From: Clostridia bacterium
GTDB lineage: Bacteria > Bacillota > Clostridia > Christensenellales > CAG-314
DNA length: 63,007 nt
NCBI GenBank assembly: GCA_017457305.1
Contig: JAFTHP010000053.1
Location: 1 to 63,007 of the forward strand
Reading direction: 5' to 3'
Positions 27,819 to 38,400 of this stretch are shown piece by piece (positions within the stretch are counted from its first letter, which is position 1; each line of letters starts with the position of its first letter). Both the position numbers and the translations under genes were made by a program. The notes below the pieces were generated by a model, which saw only the letters and a program-made list of their open reading frames with translations, made no database searches and was not told the DNA's origin.

Positions 27819-28544
27819 CTACTCTCCTTGTGTTGTGATGGATAGGAAGATGCTTTCTAGCGATACGGATTGGTCTTGACGGATGTTATCTAGCGTATCT
27901 ACTGCTACAAGCTTGCCTTTGTTGATGATGGCAATGCGGTCACAAACCTTTTCTACTACGTCAATTACGTGAGAACTAAAAAATACGGTGTTACCTTTGT
28001 CGGCGTGTTCACGCATTAGTTGCTTAAGTTTGAACGCAGATTGTGGATCTAGTCCTGTTAGTGGTTCGTCCAAAATCCATACCTTTGGTTGATGCACTAG
28101 CGCTGCAATTACCATCAGCTTTTGTTTCATACCGTGGGAGTAACTGCTGATGTAGTTGGGAAGTGCTTGTGTTAGCTCGAACATATCGGCATATTTGGTA
28201 ACGCGTTCGGCTAGGTCGGTTTTGTTTACGCCATACATTGCACCAATAAAACTGAGATACTCGGTGCCTTTTAGTGTGTCGTAGGCTTCGTGATTATCTG
28301 GTACGTAGCCAATGATGCTTTTGGCTTGAGTAGGATTATCAGTTAGAGAGATGCCATCCACAGTGATTGTGCCACAGTCTGGGGCCAAAATGCCTGTGAG
28401 CATCTTTATTGTGGTGCTTTTGCCTGCACCGTTTGGACCTAGAAAACCAAAGATTTCGCCATCGTTGATTTGCAAACAAAGGTTGTCGACAGCTTTTGTA
28501 AATGATTTTCCGTAGGTTTTGGATACGTTGTTGATTGAAATCAT
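27819..28544 (-). CDS. ABC transporter ATP-binding protein
   Basis: A 241-residue ATPase. Walker A is GPNGAGKST (residues 36-44), the Q-loop YVPDNHEAYD, the signature YSHGMKQK (a common variant of LSGGQ in ABC-2 type exporters), Walker B VWILDEPLTGLDP and the H-loop SSHVID. It powers the permease encoded next to it. AAGGAT precedes the ATG. A 14-bp palindrome lies about 80 bases upstream (28622-28635). Confidence 0.93.
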   Translation of the reverse strand: MISINNVSKTYGKSFTKAVDNLCLQINDGEIFGFLGPNGAGKSTTIKMLTGILAPDCGTITVDGISLTDNPTQAKSIIGYVPDNHEAYDTLKGTEYLSFIGAMYGVNKTDLAERVTKYADMFELTQALPNYISSYSHGMKQKLMVIAALVHQPKVWILDEPLTGLDPQSAFKLKQLMREHADKGNTVFFSSHVIDVVEKVCDRIAIINKGKLVAVDTLDNIRQDQSVSLESIFLSITTQGE

Positions 28545-28621
28545 TGTGATTATCCTTAAAAAATTTTGTAATGATATTGCATAATTTGCCCATCAAAAAG
28601 AGCACGTCCTAGGTAAGGCGG

Positions 28622-28635
28622 AGGTCACGTGACCT
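28622..28635. repeat. 14-bp perfect palindrome upstream of the ABC operon
   Basis: AGGTCACGTGACCT, between rarA and the ABC ATPase gene. It could be an operator for the ABC genes or part of the rarA 3' structure. Confidence 0.5.
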
Positions 28636-28649
28636 TGACTTTTTTGTGA

Positions 28650-29990
28650 TTATTTGTCCTTGTGGGCATTGCTGGTGGTTGTTTGTGGATTGTGCTCCTT
28701 GGGTTGGCGACAGCCTGTATCTTGTCCGTTACCAGTTGGATGGAAAAATACTTGATCTGCTACTTCATCGGGCAGGTACTGTTGCTCTACCCAGCCACCA
28801 TAGTTGTGTGGATACTTGTAGGGAACTCCATCTAACGTTTCGGTATCGCGAGAGTAGCTTTGGTCCATCAAATAGGATGGTACGCGTGCTGACGGATTGT
28901 TGATTGCACAGTCGGTTGCAGAGGCCAAGGTTTCCACTACAGAATTAGACTTGGGCGCATTGCAAATGTACAAAATTGCTTCCGTCAAAGGAATTCGACC
29001 TTCAGGCAAGCCTAGGTTTTGGAAAGCCGTTAGCGCACTTGTGGCAACTACCAAAGCTTGAGGATCGGCTAGACCAACATCCTCGGAGGCGTGGATAACA
29101 ATTCGGCGAGCAAGTAGCAAAGGATCGGTGCCTGCTTCTAGGAGTCTTGCAAACCAGAACATTGCTGCGTTGGCATCGCTACCACGCATACTCTTGATAA
29201 ATGCGCTTATCATATCGTAGTACATACCTGTATCTACGCTTAGCGCCTTGCGCTGCATTGATTGAGATGCAACTAGCTTGGTTACGTGGATTGTGCCGTC
29301 CTTGTCCATATCGGTGGTTAGGGTGGCTAGCTCCAATGCGTTGAAAGCATTGCGCATATCCCCTGCACAAGTTTCGGCAATATACTCTAGGGCATCTTGG
29401 TCAACGGTGATTTTTTGTTTACTCAAAATCACGTCGCGTGCCAAAGCATCCTTCAAGCCCTTGATGATATCGGCCTGGGTTAGTGGTAAAAACTCAAAAA
29501 CACGACAACGGGAAACTATAGCACGTGTCATTGACACGTAGGGATTTTCGGTTGTTGAACCAATAAATGTGATGATACCCTTTTCGATGGCTGGCAAAAC
29601 ACAATCGGACTGTGCTTTGTTCCAACGGTGACACTCGTCTAGCATAAGGTATGTTTTTTGACCATATGCGTTGAAACGCTTTGTTGCTTCGTCAATGATT
29701 TTTTTTGCGTCGGCAACACCGCTGCTTACGGCATTTAGCTTTTCAAAGTGACTACCTGTGCTGTTGGCAATAATGTTGGCTAGCGAAGTTTTGCCAGTGC
29801 CCGGTGTGCCCCAAAATATGCAACTGCCAAGCTTATCTGCCCTTATTGCACGACAAAGCAATGAGCCGTCGTAAATAATGTGACTTTGCCCAATGAATTG
29901 CGAAAGTACCTTTGGGCGCATACGTTCTGCCAAAGGTATGTTGTGTGTCTTTTGTGTTTCGAATATTGAATTTTGCTCATACTGTACCAT
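28650..29990 (-). CDS. rarA: Replication-associated recombination protein RarA (MgsA)
   Basis: A 446-residue AAA+ ATPase of the RarA/MgsA/WRNIP1 family, which acts at stalled replication forks. Walker A is GTPGTGKTS, Walker B LMLDECHRW, and sensor 1 GSTTENPY. LAERMRPKVLSQFIGQ is the family N-terminus. The start was set at ATG 29990 rather than TTG 30014. A consensus promoter has its -10 box only 6 bases before this ATG, so the transcript should begin at or next to the start codon (leaderless); no ribosome site is present. Confidence 0.92.
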   Translation of the reverse strand: MVQYEQNSIFETQKTHNIPLAERMRPKVLSQFIGQSHIIYDGSLLCRAIRADKLGSCIFWGTPGTGKTSLANIIANSTGSHFEKLNAVSSGVADAKKIIDEATKRFNAYGQKTYLMLDECHRWNKAQSDCVLPAIEKGIITFIGSTTENPYVSMTRAIVSRCRVFEFLPLTQADIIKGLKDALARDVILSKQKITVDQDALEYIAETCAGDMRNAFNALELATLTTDMDKDGTIHVTKLVASQSMQRKALSVDTGMYYDMISAFIKSMRGSDANAAMFWFARLLEAGTDPLLLARRIVIHASEDVGLADPQALVVATSALTAFQNLGLPEGRIPLTEAILYICNAPKSNSVVETLASATDCAINNPSARVPSYLMDQSYSRDTETLDGVPYKYPHNYGGWVEQQYLPDEVADQVFFHPTGNGQDTGCRQPKEHNPQTTTSNAHKDK

Positions 29991-29996
29991 GATACT

Positions 29997-30025
29997 ATTG
30001 TACCATTTTGGCAAATAAAAATCAA
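29997..30025 (-). promoter_or_regulatory. Promoter giving a leaderless rarA transcript
   Basis: On the minus strand, TTGATT, a 17-base spacer and TACAAT; six bases later comes the rarA ATG. Confidence 0.65.
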
Positions 30026-30130
30026 GGTATTAAGTATATAATACTTAAAATAAAGGTTCACTTTGAATGTTGTGCACCACCAAACTGCCGCATTTGAAAT
30101 AAAAATTGACGTATTAATAGTAAATAGACA

Positions 30131-30162
30131 CAAAAAAAGGCACAGCTTGTTGGGCTGTGCCT
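30131..30162 (-). terminator. Terminator of the pectin methylesterase gene
   Basis: A perfect 9-bp stem AGGCACAGC/GCTGTGCCT followed on the minus strand by a T7 tract. Confidence 0.85.
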
Positions 30163-30206
30163 GATTTTTATTTAGTTGTTAGTTGAACAGTTTGTATAAA
30201 AAACTA

Positions 30207-33200
30207 TTATTCAACTGTAACGGACATACCATAGATGTATGCCCCACCACCAGCACCACCAATATGATATGTGCCAGCAGAAAGAGTAAATTCGTACTTA
30301 TGTACTTTGTCAATTGGAAGAGTATCGAATGCTTCTGCCGCAACACCGTTAATCTTGAGGTCGGAAATGGTAACTGTTTCGCCAGCTTCGTTCATAACCT
30401 TAAGAGTTATTTTTTTGTCGGATTTTTCTGCTGCATAGATAACAACTTTTGCAGTTTGTCCTTCGGCAACTGTGAAGCTAATTGAGTTGCTCCAAACACC
30501 ATCGTTAACTTGAACCTTACCCTTTGTCAATGATACTTGTCTGCCATCAAACACAAGGCCGTCAGCTTCGTAGCTAGCACCAGTAATCTTGATAGATTCG
30601 GACTTAACTTGAAGTGTAGCTGTGAAGAAATCGCCAATTACAAGATTTTCGGTGAGGTTATCTGAACCAATTTGCGTGATATCCAATGTGTAAGTAACAG
30701 CTTCGGATGGGTATTCAATAGAGAAACCATAGAAGTAGTTGTTTCCGCTTGTTGGGGTAATTGTAAGTATGCAATCGGATGATGCTTCGTAAACCCACTT
30801 TTCTTCTGTGATGTTTTCGTAAACAAGGTCTCCGTCACTCAAACTGTAAGCAGTGTATCCGGAATATCCGTTAATTGTAACGATTGCGCCTTTTCTAACA
30901 GCGAAGGAGAAGGAACCTTCCTTAACTTGAGAGTTGTTTCCACCATTATCGCCAATTGTGATACCAGAGAAATCGATACCGCTTTCTTTGTAGTTACCAG
31001 CAGAACCAAAGCTTACTGTTAGGTTTTCTTCGATGAATGTTGGAACGGATAGGTTAATGTAGGTGATGTAGGATTGGTTCCAAGCGGGAGCTTCTTCTGT
31101 GCCAACATTAACTGCTTCGATGATAACTGTTGAAGCATATTGAAGAGTGAATACATATTGAGCTTTATCGTTCATTTCAACAGGAACACCATCTACCATA
31201 ACAGAAAGTTGACCGTAGTTTGTGTCAAAACCTTGAACTGTTACTGTTGCAAGAGCTGGAGCAATGAAGATGATTTGAGAATCAGCGCCAAGTTGTGCAC
31301 CACCAGAGTGTGTTTTGCATGTGCCGGAAATAGACATACCTGGGATGGATTCCAAAATACCAGTTACGTCACCTTCTACAGTAGAGCCACCAAATACATA
31401 TTTGCCTGCTGCAAGAGGACATTCGATAGAGATGGATACAAGATAGTTGTTTTCTAGACCTGTGTAAACTACTGTGCAATCTTCAAAGAACATCATTGAT
31501 TGCGAGTCGTGGAGAACAGTTAGACCTTCTTCGCCTTCCTTGCCAAGTGTGTAGGAAACGTATTGTGTGTTAGCATATGGCATTACAGTAACTACTGTAC
31601 CAGCCTTAACCTTGAAGGAAATGGTACCTTGAATTTGGATTTCTGCGCCGTTGTGTCTTACAGAACCTTCGATAGTAACCTTTGGATTGTTTTGAACAGC
31701 TGCAAGAGCATCTGGTGTGGAGAAATCTAGGATTGTGTTCTTGGAAATTTCGGGACCAGCATTTGGATCTTCGTAGAAAACATCAACTGTTACAGTTGCG
31801 CCTTCGTAGCTAAATACTACTGCATATGCACCTTCGGCATCCTTAACTACAGCGGAACTATCTACGCTGAAAGCGGAAGAATCAAGTGCAACAACAGAGT
31901 TATCGGAGTAGATTGCCTTTACTACAACGCCTTCGAGGGAGATATCTGCACCAAGTTCGTAGTGTGTGGTAAATCCTTCAACCTTGATTTCTTTGAGTGT
32001 AGCTGTTGCTGGAGCTTGTTCGCCTGGGTTGATGATGATGGAGTAGAGATATAGGTCGCCTGTGGAAAGAAGAGTAACTTCTGTTTGTTCAGCGTAGTAT
32101 TGACTGAGCATATTTGCACTAGCTGTACCTACACCGTTAAGTGTGAAGTAGTTGTAGTTTGGATATGTTTCTACAGTAACAATGGAGCCAGCTGGAACTG
32201 TAAACTTGATAAATGCACCAGCCTTCATGTTGAGGGAGTTAGCATTTTGGTTCCAAGCAACGTTGCCATTTTCTGCACTGATCAAAAGACCATCCCATTC
32301 CAAAGTGCTACCCTTGGCAATGGTTGTTGTTGTATCAAATGTGTGGGATGTTCCAGTTGTGCTGGATGCACCAGTAAAGTAGTAGTAATCTCTGTCATCT
32401 ACAACAATTTCGCCAGATGTTGGATCCCATGGATCTAGGTAGGAAACATTGCCATTGATTGTGCCGTAGATTGTTGCAAAATCAGCGTATTTAGCAGCTT
32501 CATCAGCTGTGAGCATCTTCATACCAGCAACTGCTTCGGCAATGGCACCTGCGCCAGTATTGTTGAATTCTACAAATTGAACAGTAGCATCTGTTGGATG
32601 GATACCGTTCATAGAGATGTATCTCTTGTTCTTGTTGTTTGCACTGTCGTATCCGTCAACTGAGATGTGTCCGCCAATGTCGGAGTTGATAACTGCAACT
32701 GCTGCGTAAGCACCCCAAGTACGACCAATAGCTGTCTTGCCTAGTGTTACGCCTTCGTCTGCTGTGAACTTGCAACCATCAAAGATTGCGCCGTAAACGA
32801 TGGAGTCAGCAGCGCCCTTGTTGGAGCCCTTGAAAGCTGTTAGGTAGCCAGCTGTACCAGCATCGTCCTTGCCTGTGTCGATTACGTGAACTACACAGTT
32901 TTTGAAGTATGTTGTGTTGTTTGTACCGAAAATGAAATCGGTGTAACCAGAAATGAATACGTTTTCGAAGTATTGACGTCCTGTGAATAGTTCGAGTGTA
33001 TCTTGGATACCAAGAAGAGCACTATCTCTCATAATGAATCTGTCAGCTTGTACCAAAAGAGCAAGACCTCTTTCGATAGCAAGGTTAGCTTCGTCCATTC
33101 TTTCTTGTGTGTTCCAGTAGTTGGAGATTGTCAAATCTTCAATTACACAGTTAACGGCTTGTTCGCGAACTGCCACTGTTTGTGTGGAGTCGGTTGTGTG

Positions 33201-35135
33201 AGTAAATCCACCTGCATCAATTAGACCGTACAAGGAATCCCATTCGATGATTGTCTTATCCTTGCCAGCGCCTCTGATTGTGAGGTTAGGAATTGTAATT
33301 TCAAGTTTTTCAGTAAATAGACCTTCGCCAATTACAAGAAGTTTTGCTTCGGAAGGTTCTACCTTTGCAAGGAAATCTAGCGCTTGTTGGATTGTTGTAA
33401 ACATATTGAAACCTTCTTCAATAGCGCCTGGTGTTCCTGTGTAAGCCTTGTCAACCTTAACTTGGTTGCCTTCGGCAATAGCTGTGTCTACTACGTCAAC
33501 GTTTACGTTTGTAGTTAGACCATTTGTAGCAATTGTAAGCACCTTTGTTCCTGCAGTTGCAGAATCAAAACCTGTAATTTCGTAATCGCTAACTGTGAAA
33601 GCAAGAGTTTTTTCACCACACTTAGCAATAACCTTTACAGAAAGACCTGCTGTATCAAGTTCATCACCAATACCATAAACTTCGCGGAAGCTGTGGTTGA
33701 AGTATACACCATTGCCAGCAGCGGAGTTAGCAATCTTTTCGATAGCATCAAAACCAAGTTCGATAGTATCAGGTGCATATACACTTACTTCGTATGTAAT
33801 TGGTGTGTATTCCTTGTAGGAAATTGTAACTTCGTAAACGCCAGCCTTGGTCATGTCAACTTTGCTGGAGTCGATTGTAACACTTTCTACAGGAAGAACG
33901 TCTGTTTTACCATTAGCAAATGTTGAATTTAGTTGAATGCGCGAAGAATCAAATTTTTCGCCAACAAGGTAATCAACTTTGCCTTCTGCAACAAGTTTGA
34001 AACCGTTTTCTGGGGAAACTTCTACAACACAAGCAAGTTCAAGGAAGAAGATATCTTGTGTGCCGCCGTTCTTACCGCGGGAAATAACCCATTCGCCTTC
34101 GGTAACTTCTAGCTCAATTTTAACAACTGGGCTACCTTCGTTTGTTCCAGGGAATTCGATATCGTGTACTGTGCCATCTGGAGCAGTAACTGTGATGAAT
34201 TGTGTTGAAGCTCCGCTAGAACCGTTTTGAACAAGGAAGTGAAGTTTGCCTGCACCAGGTACAGAAACCTTGATTTGTGTTGCGCTGTTACCAATCTTAA
34301 CAGATTTGTTGTATTCTACGCCTTCAAAAGTCTTAGTTCTGTTTCTAATTTCGGAACCGCTAACAATTGTGAACATACCAGAAATTTCGTCAGCTGCAAG
34401 TGTGCCGGCAGTTAAATCACTGATATTTAGTGTGTAGCTTACACTTTCCATCAACGTCATTAGACAAACGTCACACTTTCCGTCCACAACCTCGTCAATG
34501 TGTTCAGCATAATTAACTTTGGCATCAGTGTGTTCGCAAGTAGCTTTGTTCCAGTGACCGTCCATATCGTATAGCCAGCCTTCTTCAAATGTGTGAACGT
34601 GGCTTACGTATCCGCAGATGTCACAAACATAGTCCTTGTTGGAATCCTTGTGATCGCTAATAGCTTGCTTCATATTGTTGTGTACGCAGGTTGCAGCGTG
34701 CCAGTGGGAGTTTTCGTCATAGCTCCACTCTTCAGCGTAAGTGTGCTTGTGGTCACCACATTCGTAGTTACATGTGTCGCAAAGACCGTCGCCGTTGCCA
34801 TCTGCGTGAGCAGCTTCGCTACCCTTTACGTTATGGCCGCAAGTTGCTTCCTTCCAGTGGTTGAGTTTGTTACTGGACCACTCATCTGCGTAAGTATGAG
34901 TGCAACTAGCATATGCGCAAATGTCACAAGCACCGTCGTTATTTAGGTCTTCGTGAGCGCCTTTTTGTGATACTTCATCACTGTGTTCGCAAGTAGCTGC
35001 GTGCCAGTGATATTGAGTATCGTTTGACCAATCATTGCTAAATGTGTGTTCGTGCACTTGGCAAGCAGTAAGCAAGCTTGCTACCATGACGAAAACCAAA
35101 GCAAATACAGTCAAAAGTTTTGTGTATTTTTTCAT
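30207..35135 (-). CDS. Multidomain pectin methylesterase lipoprotein (CE8)
   Basis: A 1642-residue exported lipoprotein. A signal peptide ends in the lipobox LLTAC (Cys25). Residues 30-225 hold four repeats of about 50 residues, each with HTY/HTF, a W, an HW-x-x-ATC and D-x-N-x-D-x-x-C-D-x-C, a pattern suggesting Ca or metal binding. A beta-sandwich (about 230-370) and Ig-like modules (to 550) precede the CE8 pectinesterase domain at about 555-930: QDT at 711-713, TDFIFG at 732-737 with catalytic Asp733, and a later GRTW with the conserved Arg. At least five further beta-sandwich modules, probably carbohydrate-binding, complete the protein. It demethylates pectin outside the cell. AGGAGG precedes the ATG. 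No LPxTG anchor is seen. Confidence 0.88.
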   Translation of the reverse strand: MKKYTKLLTVFALVFVMVASLLTACQVHEHTFSNDWSNDTQYHWHAATCEHSDEVSQKGAHEDLNNDGACDICAYASCTHTYADEWSSNKLNHWKEATCGHNVKGSEAAHADGNGDGLCDTCNYECGDHKHTYAEEWSYDENSHWHAATCVHNNMKQAISDHKDSNKDYVCDICGYVSHVHTFEEGWLYDMDGHWNKATCEHTDAKVNYAEHIDEVVDGKCDVCLMTLMESVSYTLNISDLTAGTLAADEISGMFTIVSGSEIRNRTKTFEGVEYNKSVKIGNSATQIKVSVPGAGKLHFLVQNGSSGASTQFITVTAPDGTVHDIEFPGTNEGSPVVKIELEVTEGEWVISRGKNGGTQDIFFLELACVVEVSPENGFKLVAEGKVDYLVGEKFDSSRIQLNSTFANGKTDVLPVESVTIDSSKVDMTKAGVYEVTISYKEYTPITYEVSVYAPDTIELGFDAIEKIANSAAGNGVYFNHSFREVYGIGDELDTAGLSVKVIAKCGEKTLAFTVSDYEITGFDSATAGTKVLTIATNGLTTNVNVDVVDTAIAEGNQVKVDKAYTGTPGAIEEGFNMFTTIQQALDFLAKVEPSEAKLLVIGEGLFTEKLEITIPNLTIRGAGKDKTIIEWDSLYGLIDAGGFTHTTDSTQTVAVREQAVNCVIEDLTISNYWNTQERMDEANLAIERGLALLVQADRFIMRDSALLGIQDTLELFTGRQYFENVFISGYTDFIFGTNNTTYFKNCVVHVIDTGKDDAGTAGYLTAFKGSNKGAADSIVYGAIFDGCKFTADEGVTLGKTAIGRTWGAYAAVAVINSDIGGHISVDGYDSANNKNKRYISMNGIHPTDATVQFVEFNNTGAGAIAEAVAGMKMLTADEAAKYADFATIYGTINGNVSYLDPWDPTSGEIVVDDRDYYYFTGASSTTGTSHTFDTTTTIAKGSTLEWDGLLISAENGNVAWNQNANSLNMKAGAFIKFTVPAGSIVTVETYPNYNYFTLNGVGTASANMLSQYYAEQTEVTLLSTGDLYLYSIIINPGEQAPATATLKEIKVEGFTTHYELGADISLEGVVVKAIYSDNSVVALDSSAFSVDSSAVVKDAEGAYAVVFSYEGATVTVDVFYEDPNAGPEISKNTILDFSTPDALAAVQNNPKVTIEGSVRHNGAEIQIQGTISFKVKAGTVVTVMPYANTQYVSYTLGKEGEEGLTVLHDSQSMMFFEDCTVVYTGLENNYLVSISIECPLAAGKYVFGGSTVEGDVTGILESIPGMSISGTCKTHSGGAQLGADSQIIFIAPALATVTVQGFDTNYGQLSVMVDGVPVEMNDKAQYVFTLQYASTVIIEAVNVGTEEAPAWNQSYITYINLSVPTFIEENLTVSFGSAGNYKESGIDFSGITIGDNGGNNSQVKEGSFSFAVRKGAIVTINGYSGYTAYSLSDGDLVYENITEEKWVYEASSDCILTITPTSGNNYFYGFSIEYPSEAVTYTLDITQIGSDNLTENLVIGDFFTATLQVKSESIKITGASYEADGLVFDGRQVSLTKGKVQVNDGVWSNSISFTVAEGQTAKVVIYAAEKSDKKITLKVMNEAGETVTISDLKINGVAAEAFDTLPIDKVHKYEFTLSAGTYHIGGAGGGAYIYGMSVTVE

Positions 35136-35163
35136 CCTTTTTACCTCCTATATATTTTTGATA

Positions 35164-35193
35164 CGGAACTTACCTAACTAGGTACAGCTTCCG
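35164..35193 (-). promoter_or_regulatory. Structured 5' leader of the pectin methylesterase gene
   Basis: On the minus strand, an interrupted hairpin: outer stem CGGAA/TTCCG, inner stem TACCTA/TAGGTA, 25-55 bases before the ATG. No clear -35/-10 pair was found nearby. Confidence 0.4.
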
Positions 35194-35294
35194 ATTAAAA
35201 AGGTCTGATTTTTGATTAAACTGCATTTTTTGTTGTAAAAAATTATGCACATCGAATAGAAATATAATTTAATTTTTCTGCCTTTATGCGACGT

Positions 35295-35341
35295 GTTTGC
35301 GATTGTGCTCTACAATCGCAAACTGCCCCGGGGCAGTTTGC
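35295..35341. repeat. Two overlapping perfect inverted repeats between the pectinase genes
   Basis: Hairpin A at 35295-35323 has a 12-bp stem GTTTGCGATTGT with a 5-base loop. Palindrome B at 35318-35341 has 12-base arms GCAAACTGCCCC and no spacer. They share the six bases GCAAAC, so both cannot form together. The CCCCGGGG core is unusual in this AT-rich DNA. No T tract follows on either strand, so a simple terminator is unlikely. Confidence 0.8.
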
Positions 35342-35436
35342 TTGGTTTTGTATTTAATTTGTTGTTAACTAGTCCACATTATGATTTGGACGAGAAAAAT
35401 TTGTTGTTTTTGATAGATGTTTGAAGGGGATATATG

Positions 35437-38400
35437 TTATTCAGCGACAAATGGAGTTTCCACATTGATAACAGAACCGCTAGTAATGGAGCATCCGTTA
35501 CCAGTAATTTCTGCGGAAGCTACCACTACAACTTTGTTAGCATAGTAGCCAACTTCGTTGTAAACCTTGAGTAACTTTTTGGGGGTATCAACGCACCAGT
35601 TGTAGCCTGTGCGACGTTCTTCCGAAATTTGGGTGATATCGTACTTGATTTCTCCTGACATATCAGAAAAAATTCCCTTGTTTGTGCCAATTTCATAGAA
35701 ACGATACCAAACTGTTTCCCCTTGTTTTTCGTAGATGTATGGTGCTGTTTGGTTATCGTAGGTTGTGTTTTCCAATTTTACGCTATCCAAGTATGCGATG
35801 GCTGCTTTTGCTGCAGATTGTGCCTTGGCATTGTCAACTTGAGTGAGTAAAAACTTGATAATTTCTACACTTTCGCTACCGCTGATGGAAACATGCTCGT
35901 ACACTCTCGCCTTTACTGGAGCATAGGTTGATGGGTGATGTTGTGCGCACCAACCTGTTTTTGTACCATTTACAACAATTTGGCTTTGCAAGATGTACTC
36001 TACACCTTTGGATACCATTGTCGTGGCAAGCTCTTTTGTGGCCGTATCGGCAATGCTATCTTCGCCAAATGGATAGCGGGATAGTGACATATCTTGCAAA
36101 AGTTTGAGAACGTTTACCATTGCATTATCGTTGAAGGTAACGTTGTCGCTATATTGTCCACGACGTGGGTAAACCTGTGCAAAACCGCCAGTTGGATATT
36201 GCAAATTTTGCAAAAATGTCATTGCTTTTGTGAAGCTAGCCAAAAAAGTTTGCTTTTGTGTGCTATCTGCTGTTAGTAAATAAGCTTCGGCAATAAGACG
36301 CATTTCGCTGTAAGTACCATCGTTGTCGATTGTACCAAGATCCTTTCCGTTTGCCGTCCAGCCCTTGGTAATTTTGCTTTCAGTACCGTTCCAAGCACGA
36401 GAGATATGCGTTGTGTAGTCCTTATCCCAGCCACCATTGTCTAGTTGCCAAGTAACTGCATTTGCTGCACGAGAGATAATTGCAGATGTTTTGTCGGCAT
36501 CATAAGTTGGAACTGTGTTGTGATCGGCAACGTAAATGCCGTAAACTTGTTCGGCAACTGTAAAAGTTACCTTTGTTTTGCCTTCTACAAGCTCAGCCAC
36601 GTAGTCGACAATAGTAAGTGTTTGGTCGAGTTTGTAATTTAGTCCGTAAAAATCGCTGTTGTATGCTTTGAGTTGAAGCTTGGATAGGTCGGCATTTGTG
36701 TAGTCGCCATCTAACATTACAACAACTGTGTTGGTTGGAGTGAGGTCTACTGTAGGTTCGAGAACTTCTTCCTGGTCTTGACTGCCACCGCCACCATTTT
36801 GTGATGGAACCCAAGTGCAATCGTAAACGCACATCTTGGAGCCTTGGATTGCAATGCGGTAGGTGTAGCCATATTTAACGTCAAGTGTCAAATTGAAGCG
36901 GTCATCTTGCAAAGTTACTGTGTAACCTTCGCCAGTTTGTTCTTCTAGTCCAGCAGCAAAAGATCCAACAAGAGTAACTGCGTAGGTTTCATTGTTGATG
37001 CTGTTGATAAACAACGTCTTGCTGGTTGCTTTTTTGAGTGGGATTGTGATTTGACCGTCGGTTTCGGGGATAAATTCCAAATAGCCCTTTTCGGTGCCAA
37101 TTACACCATCTTTTACAGTGCCGTTACCGGCGCTATCCGTTGCCTTTACATAGCCAACGCCGCCAGAAACCTTGCCTTCCATTGGACCGGCACAGTAGTA
37201 AATTAGGTTAATGCCTTGGTGTTTGCCTTGTCCGTGGTTGGTGTAGGTGGTTAGCTCCCAACTGCCGTAAACTGTTACGTCGCCATCTTCTGGTTGGTCA
37301 AATTGGTTCTTTACAATTACTTTTTCGTATACTGGAGCAACAAGCTTGGATTGATCAACATAAGCGGCAAGTCCATTTGATGTGGTAGCAAGTTGTTTGC
37401 ACAACATATATGCTACATGTGCCGCACCATAACTGTTTAGGTGAGTATTGTCGATGACTGTTTCTACAGCTCCGCTAGTTGCGTGCATCTTTGCTGTTTG
37501 TTCGTTGGACAAAGAAGAGTACAACTCCTTGGTTAAGTCGCGTAGGTTGATAACAGTAACGTTGTACTTTGCGCCAAGGTCGATGATTGCTTGAGCGTAG
37601 TCCCCACCATTTGTTACGTGACCGCTACTGCCAGCGTAGTTGCCGTTGATATCGCGGCGAACAATTGGTGTGCACAAAATTGGCGTTGCGCCTGCATCCA
37701 AAGCCACCTTGATGTAGTAAGTGTACAAGTGATATTGGAAGCTTGTTTGGTCGTTTACGTCACCAGTTGGATTTGTGTAGCGAGTAGCGTCATCACTTTT
37801 TTCGTCGTTGTGACCAAAACCAATCATTAGGTAGTCACCAGCACTAATTTGACTGAGTAGCGATTGGTAGTTGGCTTCAGCAAGGAAGCTCTTGCTACTG
37901 CGACCGCTCAAAGCTAGATTTACTACCGTTACATTGCTGTTGAGATAGTTGCCAACCCACATTCCGTAACCGTTGCGTGGATAAACCTTGTCCGTTTCGG
38001 AACCGTAGTTGCAAACAGTGCTATCCCCTACCATAAATAGTTTCACTGGAGTATCTCCCCCTTGTTGATTGTGTCCTTGACACTTTGTTGCGCAAGCGGA
38101 TTCGGTGCATGAAGCATTTGTGCAGTTGCCACAAATTGAACATACGCTTGTGCATACGTGTGCGGGTGCGTGACCAGCGCATTTATCTAAGCAAGCAGAT
38201 TCGGTACAAGATGCATCTGTACATTTGCCACAGGTATCACATATACTCTCGCAAGTGTGAACTGGCTGATGTCCTTGACACTTTGTTGCGCAAGCGGATT
38301 CGGTGCATGAAGTATTTGTGCAGTTGCCACAAATTGAACATACGCTTGTGCATACGTGTGCGGGTGCGTGACCAGCGCATTTATCTAAGCATGCAGATTC

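Noticed and set aside
35318-35341. Intrinsic terminator for the PL10 fusion gene
   Set aside because: The palindrome is strong but no T tract follows on the minus strand.
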